DNA of 64,000 bases from Daphnia carinata (Eukaryota; Arthropoda; Branchiopoda; Diplostraca; Daphniidae): NCBI RefSeq assembly GCF_022539665.2, contig NC_081334.1, forward strand, positions 372,001 to 436,000. Direction: 5' to 3'. The number at the start of each line of letters is the position of its first letter. Positions within the stretch are counted from its first letter, which is position 1. Shown here in pieces: positions 19,749 to 31,200 of this stretch. Both the position numbers and the translations under genes were made by a program. A model generated the notes under the pieces. The model worked only from the letters and a program-made list of their open reading frames with translations, was not told where the DNA came from and searched no databases.

Positions 19749-20050
19749 CTTTAACTTGGACGGAGTAGCTAGTTGTCCGTGGAGGGTGAGACTGGACGCT
19801 GCACGAGTAGTTTCCCTCATCATCCTCCGCAACACGTTCTATGCTAAAAGAAGAGAAATAACGTTACACGAGCGTGACAGTGTGCACACAGGTTATTAAA
19901 CGTAAGTATGTTACTCGTGCAATACGGTCGAATGATATTTGCTTAGGTATAAAAAGGTACGGAAAATTACTCACTGGAGAGAGAAGTCACTCTGGATAAT
20001 AAGACAAGATTGAAGGGCAGTCGAAGAACGGTCAGGCAGCAGAACACCAT
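19749..20050 (-). pseudogene. Orphan signal-peptide exon and immunoglobulin-domain exon
   Basis: Exon 20,050-19,975 starts MVFCCLTVLRLPFNLVLLSR, a good signal peptide, and ends at a GTGAGT donor. Exon 19,843-19,749, after a TTCTTTTAG acceptor, encodes IERVAEDDEGNYSCSVQSHP and continues to VQVK, the F-G strands of an Ig domain (D.G.Y.C). The first half of an Ig domain with its Cys and Trp is missing, and the two exons do not join in phase (1 base left over, 2 needed from the left). Only about 130 bases separate them, so the missing exon is probably lost. The style resembles dpr/DIP-type neuronal Ig proteins, but the family cannot be fixed. Confidence 0.5.
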
Positions 20051-20642
20051 TTTTACTTCAAGTGAAATACTCTAATATATCTGGAAAATGAAACAGGGAT
20101 TGAATAAACCGTAGTAATTCAAAAGTATTTGTAAATAACGAAAATGATCGAAAATCACATTCAGCATCTGGTAGACTGCAAGGCAATTTCAAATTCGTTC
20201 CGACTAGAACTACCCTTCTGTAGGTGTCGTCGACGTCATTCTCTGATAGCTAGTAGGAACTTCTTGTTTCAAGTGTTGATTTTCGCGACTGAAATCGGCC
20301 ACTTTGCCATCAGTGCCACACAGCTCTGCTTTCACATTCGCTCTAAATATCTCTGATAGCAGTGGTAAATAATCCTTTAAAGTATAAATTGTCGATCTCT
20401 GATATCTAAATATAAGAAAAATGTAATATTAACCAAAGTAAACTACAGTAAATGTAAACTTGCCTGATTCTGATGTCTCACTCGAGCAGACGTTTCTTTA
20501 CCATAAATCGCCAACTGAATTGAAATTTAGCATTAAGCATTAGTAACACAATGTTTGCCAGATTTTTTTGCTGTTTTTTAAATAATTCAAAATTATTATT
20601 TAAAACGGACTTTAAAAACTTACAGTAATGTTTAAACTATAT

Positions 20643-20909
20643 TGTTACGTTGGCAATATCCGATTCGCCACTACGGCGGTGACAACAGCTCTAGGACGGA
20701 AATCCCGCCCCAATTATGGCCGTCCATTGGAGCACCACCTTCGTCGCCGGATATAAAAGGGGCGACTTTGCACACCTGTGTGGCTTTTTGATTAATTGTT
20801 AGGGCAGTTAGTTGCAGTTGTGTCATTAAACCCTTTCGGTAAAATACACATTATCTTTTAATCTGAAGCACAACGTCTCTATCTTGGTTCAAGATCCATA
20901 TCCGTGACA
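20643..20909 (+). mobile_element. Solo LTR (267 bp, TSD ATAT)
   Basis: The unit begins TGTTACGTTGGC and ends CCGTGACA, the TG...CA of an LTR, and is flanked by ATAT on both sides (20,639-20,642 and 20,910-20,913). It contains a TATA box (ATATAAAAGG near 20,750) about 45 bases after a GC-rich stretch. No internal region follows, so it is the product of LTR-LTR recombination. The family differs from the other LTRs in the window. Confidence 0.75.
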
Positions 20910-21289
20910 ATATCCTTGTAAAAAAAAACTCCTTCAATAATCAAAGTTATTATATAAAAGGATTTTTTAGATGAAACCATTTCCCGGTGTTTAGGGAAAG
21001 ACAACTGGAATGATAAATAGTTCCGACTTTCCAATTTTCGCATGCTGATTCAGCATTTTTGCCAGTCATCGTTTAGCCTTCACGGAGCAGGTTATTGTTT
21101 GTGCTGTGTCTGTGGTGTGTCTGTGCTGCGTCTGTGCTGCGTCTAGAGTTTTCGTGTAACTAACTAAAAACTAAACTAACTAGTGAATTTCGCGTTTGTG
21201 ACTTTCTTCGTTAACAGCTAGTGCTTCTCTTACTTTGTGTGCTGTGCCGTTCCGGAATACTTTCAGTGCTTAGTGCTTCTCTCGATCCT

Positions 21290-21390
21290 GTCCAGGGGCC
21301 CACTCTGTTCCTGTCCAGTGGCCCGCTCTGTTCCTGTCCAGCGGCCCCCTCTGTTGCTGCCCAGCGGACCGCTCTGTTCCTGCCCAGCTG
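21290..21390. repeat. 23-bp minisatellite, about 4 copies
   Basis: The unit GTCCAGTGGCCCGCTCTGTTC plus two bases is repeated with small changes. It lies in what may be the 5' leader of the transposase-like gene that follows. Confidence 0.75.
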
Positions 21391-21467
21391 CGTAGTCTTC
21401 CCACTGAGGCCCCTTATTGTGGATAAAAATGGATTCGCAAACCGTAAGTCTATTTTTCATTTAACTA

Positions 21468-21736
21468 GTGCTGGGCCGATCCCAGACACAGTGTATCAGG
21501 CTCGGAACGGATAGGCAACGGTTCGAGTGCTGGCATTGTTACTATAAGTTTAAGGGCATTGAGACTTGTCACCTCAATGGGCACAGGTATCGGGATTCGT
21601 TTCACAGTGTCGTCGTGAAACCAATTGTCTGGCCATGGTCAGTGGACCTTCAGTTAGATGAATATCTTAGTAGGGACATAGGCCGACTAGGATTAGAAAT
21701 AATTGCTGTAGTTTTTAAATTATATATGGAAATTAG
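21468..21736 (+). CDS. Possible C2H2-like exon upstream of the transposase gene
   Basis: The frame reads RFECWHCYYKFKGIETCHLN then GHRYRDSFHS, giving CX2CX10HX3H, close to a C2H2 zinc finger. It ends at a GTAAGC donor (after 21,736). It lies on the same strand as the transposase-like ORF at 22.9 kb, so it may be its first exon. The start and acceptor are not resolved. Confidence 0.4.
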
Positions 21737-21989
21737 GTAAGCTACTTTTTCAAATGCAATGAATTGCCTTCTTTCTTCACACAACTTAATGCTTTTGTTC
21801 ATTCTTTTTATGGTTTTTCAACTGGACTTTACTTACGTCTTACTAATTAAATTTTTTCTTTTCTTTTTCTTCTTTGTCGATTTTGGCAGGGGGCTTTGCC
21901 TGGCAATTTTTTAAACTGTTTCCTCAGGCCGTTCTAATGCTTTAGTTCTTTCTTCATTTTTTTGTCCTCATTGTTTATTTAAATTCCCT

Positions 21990-22500
21990 TTTTTTCGCGA
22001 GTGCTGGTAAGGCACTTTTAACAACGACGTTTTTAACAGTTTTTTATGGCGCTTGAAAAGCTTTTCCGTTTTTTATCACTTTTTTGGCAAATGATTTTGC
22101 TTTTGAGTGATTATATTAATTTTTTTCCTTTTCTTTTCGTTTTCACATTTTTGAAACTTTTTTTCCAACGGCTTCATATCTTTGCCGCTTATTACTACTT
22201 TTTTTGCCAATTGATGTTTGCTCATGCAAGATCAATTAATCGTTTTTGGCCTTATTCATTACTTAAATTTCTTTTTTTGTCGCGAGTGCTGGTAAGGCGC
22301 TTTAACACCGAAGTTTTTAACAGTTTTTTATGGTGCTTGAAAAGCTTTTCCGTTTTTTATCACTCTTTTGGCAAATGATTTTGCTTTTGCGTGATTAGAA
22401 TAATTTTTTTTCTTTCCTTTTCTTTTCGTTTTCACATTTTTTAAACTTTTTTTCCGACGGCTTCATATCTTTGCCGTTTATTACTACTTTTTTGGCAATT
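21990..22500. repeat. Tandem duplication, period about 285 bp
   Basis: The segment beginning GCGAGTGCTGGTAAGGC occurs at about 21,998 and again at about 22,283, and the following 200 bases match closely (TTTTTAACAGTTTTTTATGG, CTTGAAAAGCTTTTCCG). The region is T-rich and probably intronic. Confidence 0.75.
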
Positions 22501-22929
22501 GATCTTTGCTTATGCAAGATCAGTTAATCATTTTCTTTTTTCTTGTTTTGCGGGTGTTCTCACGGTGCTTTACCAAGCGACTTTTCTACTTTTTCTTCAA
22601 TCCGCTTCAAATTGCTTTTCCCTTACAACTCTTTTTGGCAATTGATTTCCACTTAAGCGAAATTAATTTTTTTTCTTTCTCGTGGGTTTTGATTGTGGTA
22701 TTTTTTCAAACCATTCTTTAAACGGCTTCGTCAGGCCGCTTTAACGCTTTGTTTATTTCTTTTCTTTTTCCAATTGATTATTGTTTTTGTCTCCTTTGCC
22801 TTTTCACAGTTAGGCTTTTTGTTATTTTTAATACTTCCGTACATTATCGATGCTTTCCTTCAGTACTAAGCTTTTGTTAAAATTATTTTGATATAAAATC
22901 GTTTTATATTAAAATGAATTCCCGTCATC

Positions 22930-25043
22930 GTCCGTATAGTGCTAGATAAAGAGGAAACGAGTACGCGAAGATCTGGAATACATCCGGGAACTTAATGATG
23001 ATGCAGATTTTGATGGTGCCTATTCAAGTAGTTCTTCTGATGTCGCTGACTTTAACGATAATAGCGGTGCTACAGAGGAAGCTGAAGATTTTGTCAGTTG
23101 CGTAGGGGATGAAAATTGAAATGTAAATGAAATTGGGAACGGTATAAATGCAATTTTTAGTGACGGTTCACCGTTATCGACGGACGCTGAAGACGGTTTC
23201 AGTGATGATGACATTGAGATTGTAGGTACATCTAGCGCTGACGAGGTGGAAGAAAGTAGTGAGGAAGAAGGGGTTTCCAACTTTCGCGAATTATTTGCTT
23301 TATGGGCAGTTACCTGGGGAATTAATCAAAATGCAGTTGATGCTCTTTTAGCAATTTTTCGTTTGTTTTCATGGGGCTCGAACTTTCCGAAATCTTGTCG
23401 AACATCGGTAAAGACACCTCGTAAGGTTCCGGTAAAAAATCTACCTCCAGGAAATTATTATCACTTTGGAATACAAAAAGGTATTGAAATGGTTCTACGT
23501 TGGTTAATGAAAGACACATTCCGGAAACAGTTGAAATTTTTGTAAATATAGATTGGCTTCCTATTTCAAAAAGTAGTGGGGATCAATTTTGGCCTATTCT
23601 GGGAATGATTAATAACGCAAAATGCAGGCTTGTTTTTTTTATTGGTCTTTACCATGGAAGTGCAAAGCCTCTTTTCTGTAATGACTATCTTGCTGATTAT
23701 GTTGCCGAAACAGGAACGCTTATGGAAAGTGGATTTTCATTAAAGGGCCGTCGTTATAGCTTTCGCGTATCATGTTTCATATGCGACACTCCTGCTCGTT
23801 CATATATATTAAATATTAAAGGTCACACGGCGTATTTTGGGTGTTCAAAGTGTATCCAACAGGGCGATTATGAAGGAAGGGTGGTTTTTTGGAAAATGAC
23901 TCGGATCTTCGAACTAATTATTCTTTTCGCAACCGCATCCACGAGGAGCATCACAATGGTTATTCAGTTTTAGAAAATATTGAGAATGACATGGTTTTTG
24001 ATTTCCCCAATGATCCGATGCATTTAATAGATTTAGGTGTAACTCGGGAATTGCTTCTGACTTGGATTCGTGGTCCATTGGAAAATAGGTTGTCTAGAAT
24101 TTTGCTTGAAGCCATTAGCTATCGATTAGAAATAACAAGAGAATTTATACCTAGGGAATTCGCTAGTAAAACCAGATCTTTAAAACTTATAGATAGATGG
24201 AAGGCCACGGAATTCGGACTTTTCAACAGTTATGTCGGCACTGTTGTCCTTGCTGGTATTTTGCCAATTCGATCCTTCAACAGCTTCCTTGTTTTCCATA
24301 TCGCCGTGCGTTTTCTTTCTTCAAACAGTTTGTGCGTTTTGCATAATGAATATGCTAGGCAACTTTTACATTTATTCGTTAATGAATGTAAAGAAGTTTA
24401 TGGGTCGTATTTTCTGTCTTTTAATGTTCACAATTTGCTACACATATGCGACGATGTGTTGCGCTTTGGATCATTACCAAATTTTTCGGCTTATCCGTTT
24501 GAAAATTATCTACAAAAATTTAAAAAACTTTTGCGTAAGTCTCATCAAGCTTTACAGCAAGTAGTAAAGCGCCTACTTGAAATTGTAAATGTAAATTCAA
24601 CCCCTCCGAAACTGGAATTCGATCTCCGTCACCGTTGTTTTCGAATACAACATGATAGCGGCCCTGTACCAGATAATTTTAAACTAACCGTAGAATACAA
24701 AAAAATGCGGCTAGGCCCCTGGTTTCTTAGCTGCAAGGCACCAGATAACTGTGTCTTTCTTAAAAATTTGTCTCTCGTCTTAATCGACAATATAATAAGA
24801 AACCAGGAAGGGGATTTTATTGTGGGAAGAAAATTTCGCCGTAAAATGGATCTCTTTTCTTATCCTTTAGCTTCTTCTTCATATAATATTTTTGTCGTCG
24901 GAGATCTATGCCCAAGGTCAAAAGCATGGCCTTTGAATCAAATCAAATTTAAAGCAGTAAGATTGCCGAATTTTAAAGGGAATGGGGTAGATATTGAAAA
25001 TTATTTTGCAGTTTTTCCACTTGCCATGGAAGAACATGCTTAA
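22930..25043 (+). pseudogene. Transposase-like protein (CACTA/KDZ-type related), broken
   Basis: Frames together give a protein of about 690 residues. The N-terminus is acidic (DDADFDGAYSSSSSDVADFN). The core shows VEIFVNIDWLPISKSSGDQF, WPILGMI, FIGLYHGSAKP, CDTPARSYILNIKGHTAYFG, CSKC, FPNDPMHLIDLGVTRELLL, WKATEFGLFNSYVG and NVHNLLHICDDVLRFG. This pattern is known from large transposase-domain proteins repeated in invertebrate genomes. Lesions: TGA at 23,117-23,119, a frame shift near 23,520-23,550, and one in the T run near 23,885-23,893. The element cannot make this protein now. The superfamily name is my inference from the motif order. Confidence 0.7.
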
Positions 25044-25242
25044 TCTCGCTTCTTCAGCATGGCATCTTTCAGTTTCCACAATTTTTTTTTTCCTTTGTAC
25101 ATTTGCGAGATTTCCTTTTTACTTGATTAATTCTGAAGTTTGTATTCGATTACAAACGTATGTTCTAAATGTTACAAGAAGGTTTACATATGAATCGTAG
25201 TCTAGTTTTTTCCAGTCCAAATGCAAATGCTTGTTTTTGTAG

Positions 25243-28200
25243 GGGAAGTTCCTTATTTTGGAAGGCACCGAAGAACCATGGGTTACAACGGTGCCCATAT
25301 CGTGGTTTGACGGCGAAGTTTGTTGGTGGCCTCCAAAATGCAAGGACTTAACCAAGTTTATTGAGTTAGGATACGAGCCAGATAGGGAGAAATGGGAAAA
25401 GCACCCTGCCCGTGTTAGAAAAGGCTTTGGTATGGGTTATCTGTTCTGATTACATAGCGATCCTTTTTTCAATTAGTATTGATTTTGTCAACATAATCTG
25501 TCCTTTAGATACGTATCAAGAAGCACGGCGTAACGAGAAAAAGGCCTTAGAAATGGAAGAGATTTTGACTACGGATTCGGAGAAGGAAAAACGCAGTAGA
25601 AGCGCCAGGAAGCTAAACACATTTTTGATAACAGCAGTTTAGCCCGAACAAAACCCGCATTGAAAAAAACTTCCGTTCAAATGTTGAGTGATGAGTCGGA
25701 AGACGAGTCCCCACCGCCTCCTCCTCCTCCATCTTCATTGTCTCTTTCGTCTTCTATAGGTAATTACAAAATCAAATTCACATAACAGAGAAAACAAATA
25801 ATCTTTTTAATCCATATTCCTACCAATTCCTCTTCAGTCTTAGACTTACTTTTTTTTTTTAATAAGGCACACCAGTTCGTCGATCTGCATCGTCATTACG
25901 CGAGTTTCCACCTTTAATAATTGATGGTAATGACAAGAATTTCTATAGCAGCCACGAAAAAGAGTTGAGAAAGAAAAAAGGTAATATTAACTATTCGAAC
26001 TTTAACATTCTGTTTTTATTTTGGGATTTCAATTTTTGTTTTGTTGTTTATTATGTAGGATACAGGGGAAATGATAATTCATCAGACAATTTGACAAACA
26101 GCCCCTTGTTGGTGTCGACTGAAAACGGAGCAAACAACAGACGCCACAGAATTTCTAAACATCACGGTGGTATGCGTTTTTCTTTTTTTTTATTTTCGTC
26201 TTTTACTTAAAAGCCATTTTTTTGTAATGTAGAATCCCCCGATAAATTTGTACATCGAGGGATAGTGTCTCTTTCCCATGAATTACGAGACCAAAGCTCT
26301 CTAGGAATCGCCGTGCTTGACCGACTCAATAACATCGAGTCGGCTATCAAAAAAAAGGATGTGGAAAACGATCAAAACGAAGAATTTTTGGAATCTCTTC
26401 CTCTCACCACAATGGAGGATTTTAAGAATTTTAACGAAGAACTGAAAAAACCTTGGATTAAAAAATGCTTGGTAAATTTTTTTCTAATACTTATTAATAC
26501 GTTCGTTTAATTATTGCAATTTTATGTTTTAGACCAATCATCTTATCGGGATTGGTGGTCACGAACCAAAAACCATCATTCGGCTCATTACACGGCGCGT
26601 GTTCACTAAGGATGTAGGGAGGCATTTCAGCTGGTTTGGACAGAGAGGAAATGAGTGCCTCTCCGAGACGAACATCGGAAAATCCATCATAAGTAGGAGA
26701 AATAAAAGTAATTAATTTTTATAGTTTTACGGATGTGGCCGGCGTTGTACCCAGAAGCGTGACAGCGAGCACGAATAGACGGAAATATAGATGAATAATT
26801 CCAAAAGTCACAAAAGACGAAGTGTATTAGTCAGGGGAAACACTTAACACAATTTCACACAAGTTCGCGAAGGGAAGCCAGCGATAACGCAAAGCTCCTT
26901 CTTTCAACCACACAGTAGACGGCGAGATCACAGACTGCCATGCGTAACTGCGAGTAGACGACTCGTCGCCTACGTTCCGGTTGGCTATCTATTGAGGGGA
27001 AATGAATCAGGACACGAGATGGGGGTACATGACAGGATACTGTAATGGGGTATGAAACTTGTAACACTCGGCCCTTCCTGACTCGAAGTTACACACGAAC
27101 AATACAAATGAAACAGAGGGTTTTCTGGAACTTCGAAATGAACCGGGAATGGGAAAACAAAACAAACAAAAAAAAACATTACCGACTACTGGAGCAGAAA
27201 AAAAAGTACGAGAGAAAAGAAAGAAAAAAAAATTCCTCCCTGAGGCTCACGGCTCTTCACACCCACCCAAATGACGGCGATTTATCAAAGCAAAAAAAAA
27301 ACAATTAACAAATAACACCCGCAGCAAAAAGAAGAATGAGAAAAAGAAAGAGATAACAAACGACGATTTATCAAAACAAAAAGAAAACAAAATATCAAAT
27401 GACATCACCACCCAAAGAGAGAAAAAAAACGACAGAAAAAAAAATGGAAAAAACACCATAACAAAACCAATAACTCCCCCCCCCCCCCAAAAAAAAAAAA
27501 CACGATAGAGAAAGAAGAACGTGTACGTGTTATGTGTGGTAATCTTTCATCTACGCAGGCCTTTTTGTCCGTCTCCCAGCTCTAGTAGTTGTTGTTGGCC
27601 TGTCTTCCTGTGGATGCTCTTCCGACTCGGACGAAGATGCGTCACTCGACGAAGATGAAGACTCGTCGACTTCCACATCTTCCGATGCGTCCTACTCCAC
27701 ATCCGACCGACCATGGAAGCGACGAATTTGGCAGACGTGGACATTAAAACGCCTGTATGATGACTTCTTCCGTTGCGCGGGCAAGTCTTCGACTAGGTAG
27801 GTTGTTTGCGACAGCTTCCGTACTACCTGGAATGGCCCTACAAATTTAGGAAGAAATTTCTTGGTGGAATTTTTCTTTCTTGGCTTCCGTCGAACTAGAA
27901 TAAGGTCATCATGGAGAAACTCGGGTTCCGGCTTCCGCACTCGATCCGTTCTTTCCTTACTTTTTCTTTGTTTTTCCACAATGCGCAAACGAGCTGACGA
28001 CCTCCATTCCGAGACGCGTGATAAAAAAGTGGCATGTGGTTCTTCTTCGTTCTTTGGCCAAGGAAAGAGATTTTCTATGGCTAGGACTGGTGGCCATTCA
28101 CTAGCTCAAACGGCGTTACCTCGGTTGTGGCTTGGCGGGCAGTATTGATAGCATACGTTGCGGCTGCTAAATGTAAGTCCCAATCCGTATGTTCGGGGTT

Positions 28201-31200
28201 GACAAAGGCGCACAATGCAAGTGTTAGCGTACGGTTAACTCGTTCAACTAGTTCGTTGGTCTCCGGATGCTCTGCAGTGGCCAAAATGTGTTTTATATTC
28301 CAGGGAGTTACCCACTCGGCAAATGTCTGGGACGTGAAGGCTGATCCCTGGTCGCTAATAAGACGTTGTGGTGTACCATGGCGAAAAATAATGTTTGTCT
28401 CGAGGAACGACATAACAAATTTCATCGACGTGTCAGGAACAGCAGCAACCTCGACCCACTTCGACAAATAGTCTATCGAGACAATTATGTGACGATGGTC
28501 AGAAGCAGTGACCTTAAACGGGCCCAAGTGATCAATTCCGATAAGCTGGAACGGAGAAGACGGTGGTTCGATGGGCTGGAGCCGGCGAACCACCTGACCA
28601 ATTTCGTGTTTGTGTGTTTGGCAAAAAGAACAAGATTGAACAAAAAATTTTACGCTCCTACCCAGCCGTGGCCACCAAAATCGACTTTTAATTTTAAAAA
28701 GAGTTCTCTCCACACCCTGATGTCCAGATGAAGGAAAATCATGACATGCTTCCAAGATTTTTCTACGAAGGATAGAGGGAATAACGAGTAGCAACTTCCT
28801 GCCAGAATGTTTGTTCTTTCTATATAGAATTTTACTACGGATGACAAAATTTTGGGAGATTTTACAAGGGGAAAGGGTGTCTAATGCTACGAATATTTTC
28901 CGTAGCTGGCCGTCTTGTTGTTGCAAGAGGGCAAGCTCATTTGAGGCATAACCCACTTCGGGTTCTTTTACAGCGACTACTAGACAATCATCTGTCCGGG
29001 AATCCATGCAACCGGCAGGGTTCCTGGACAGTGTGTCCGCAACAATATTATCTATACCTTTCACGTGCTCTATCGTGAAGGTAAACTCCTGCAAATCAAG
29101 CACCCCCCTCGCAAACTTTCCCTTTAAGTCCCTTTTCCCCATCATCCACTTGACGGCTGAACTATCCGTCTTAACAAAAATATGTCTCCCATAAACGTAG
29201 GTACGCAATTTCTTGAGTGCCCACACCACTGCTAAACATTCCAGTTCATTGGCGTGATATCTTGTTTCGATGTCCGACAGCCTTCTGCTGATGAAAGTCA
29301 CAGGTCGATGTCCTTCACCAGCATCTTGCGTCAACACTGCTCCAAGACCAGTTTGACTTGCGTCAGTCTGAATAGTAACTTCCAGAGCGTCATCGAAATG
29401 AGCCAGAACAGGAGCAGTCGTAAGACGCGCTACAATACTGCTCTTTGCGCCTTCGTGACGTTCCGTCCATCGCCAAACAGCATTCTTTTTGAGGAGAGCG
29501 TGCAAAGGGTGAGCCAATGACGCAAAATCAGGGACAAAACGCCGATAGTACGGCGCAAGTCCAAGAAAACCTCGTAGTGATTTTAAATTTGTATCAGGCA
29601 TAGAAGTCAAAGCGCGCACTTTCTCGCCTTCCGGGTGAATGCCTTCCGCATCGATTACGTGTCCTAGATGGGACACCTTGGTGGCGCCGAAAACGCATTT
29701 GTCAATGTTCAGAGTCAAATTTGCTCGCTCTAGAGCTGTTAACACCAACTCTAGGCGTGCCAAGTGCTCGTCAAAAGAACGACCAAAAACCAAGATGTCG
29801 TATAAGTAAACTAGACACATATGCCATTTCAAACCAGCCAAGACCCTATCCATTAAACGTTGAAACGTCGCCGAAGCATTGCTCAACCCGAACGGCAGAC
29901 GTGTGAACTGACAAAGACCGTCTACAGTGACAAACGCTGTCTTCTCCCGATCTTCCAACGCTACAGGCACCTGCCAATATCCACTGGCCAAATCCAAACA
30001 AGAAAAAAATTGCGCACCTGCTAGCCTGTCCAAAACATCGTCAATGCGAGGTAACGGATAAACATCACGTTTCGTTACCGCATTTAAACGTCTAAAATCA
30101 ATACAAAAACGATAGTCACCAGATTTTGCTTTACGAACCAAAACGACGGGCGAACTCCACGGACTAAAAGATTCCTCGACCACACCGTCTTCTAACATTT
30201 CTTCAATCTTTCCCGCAATTATCTGTCGTTCGAATGCTGATACCCGGTATGGCGCAGATTTCACCGGACAAGCATCCCCCATGTCAATACGATGTTCAAC
30301 TTCAGTGGTTTGCCCAATTTCCCTTTTTGACTTCGGAAAGCATTTTCGTCGACGTTCAAGCATACCCATAAGTTTTTCACGTTGACCAGAGTCTAGTCCC
30401 TCCCCAATATTAACTTGAGTGATGAATTTGGCTTTATCACCTACTGGAAGAACGGTGGCACAAATTTCAGAATCCCCGTCTCTCAAAGTAGACAACACGG
30501 CGTTATCGTTCAGTTCAACAGTACAAAAGAAATGCCGTCGCCTCAGTCTCAACGTCGTTTCGAAGGCGATTCCTCCGCAAAAGACTCGATCAGACCGTCG
30601 CTTACGTCAAAATCTTCTTCATTACTCCCTTCTTCTTCCAAAAATATTCCCTCCCTGCTGCTTTCCTCGTTAATTATATGCACCTCTTCCGCCCATCGCA
30701 CGCTCTTTTTCTCCTTCGTCAAAACTTCCTCTACCCCCTTTCCTTCGCCGTCTTCGATTTCCCTGTTTCCCTTATTTAAATTTCCCTCAATTAACCCTAT
30801 TTCTTCCCCCCTTACACCTTTCCCCGTTACGTTACTCTCTCCCCTTACTAGATCTAACTCCCTACTTTCCTGCGCCACTACACCCTTATTTTTCTCCTCA
30901 ACTAACCCTTCCCCGACTAATTCAATTCTCCCTTCCCTTACTACAATGCTGGTTTTACTTTCCACTATCCAGTCAACACCCAAGATTAGCGCAAACGGAG
31001 CGGTCCTTAGCACGGTGACGGACGTGAGTTTAACAAAATTGTGCTTCCACTTAACGTTCAACGGTAGAGCTCCCTCTACTCGCACTAGCTTGTTGTCGAC
31101 GCCTCTCAATTTAGTTTTCGTGGAATTCCGATGAAGGTCCATAAATTTCCGCACGACGCTTAGCCGTACCACACTAATGCTAGCGCCCGAGTCGACGAGT

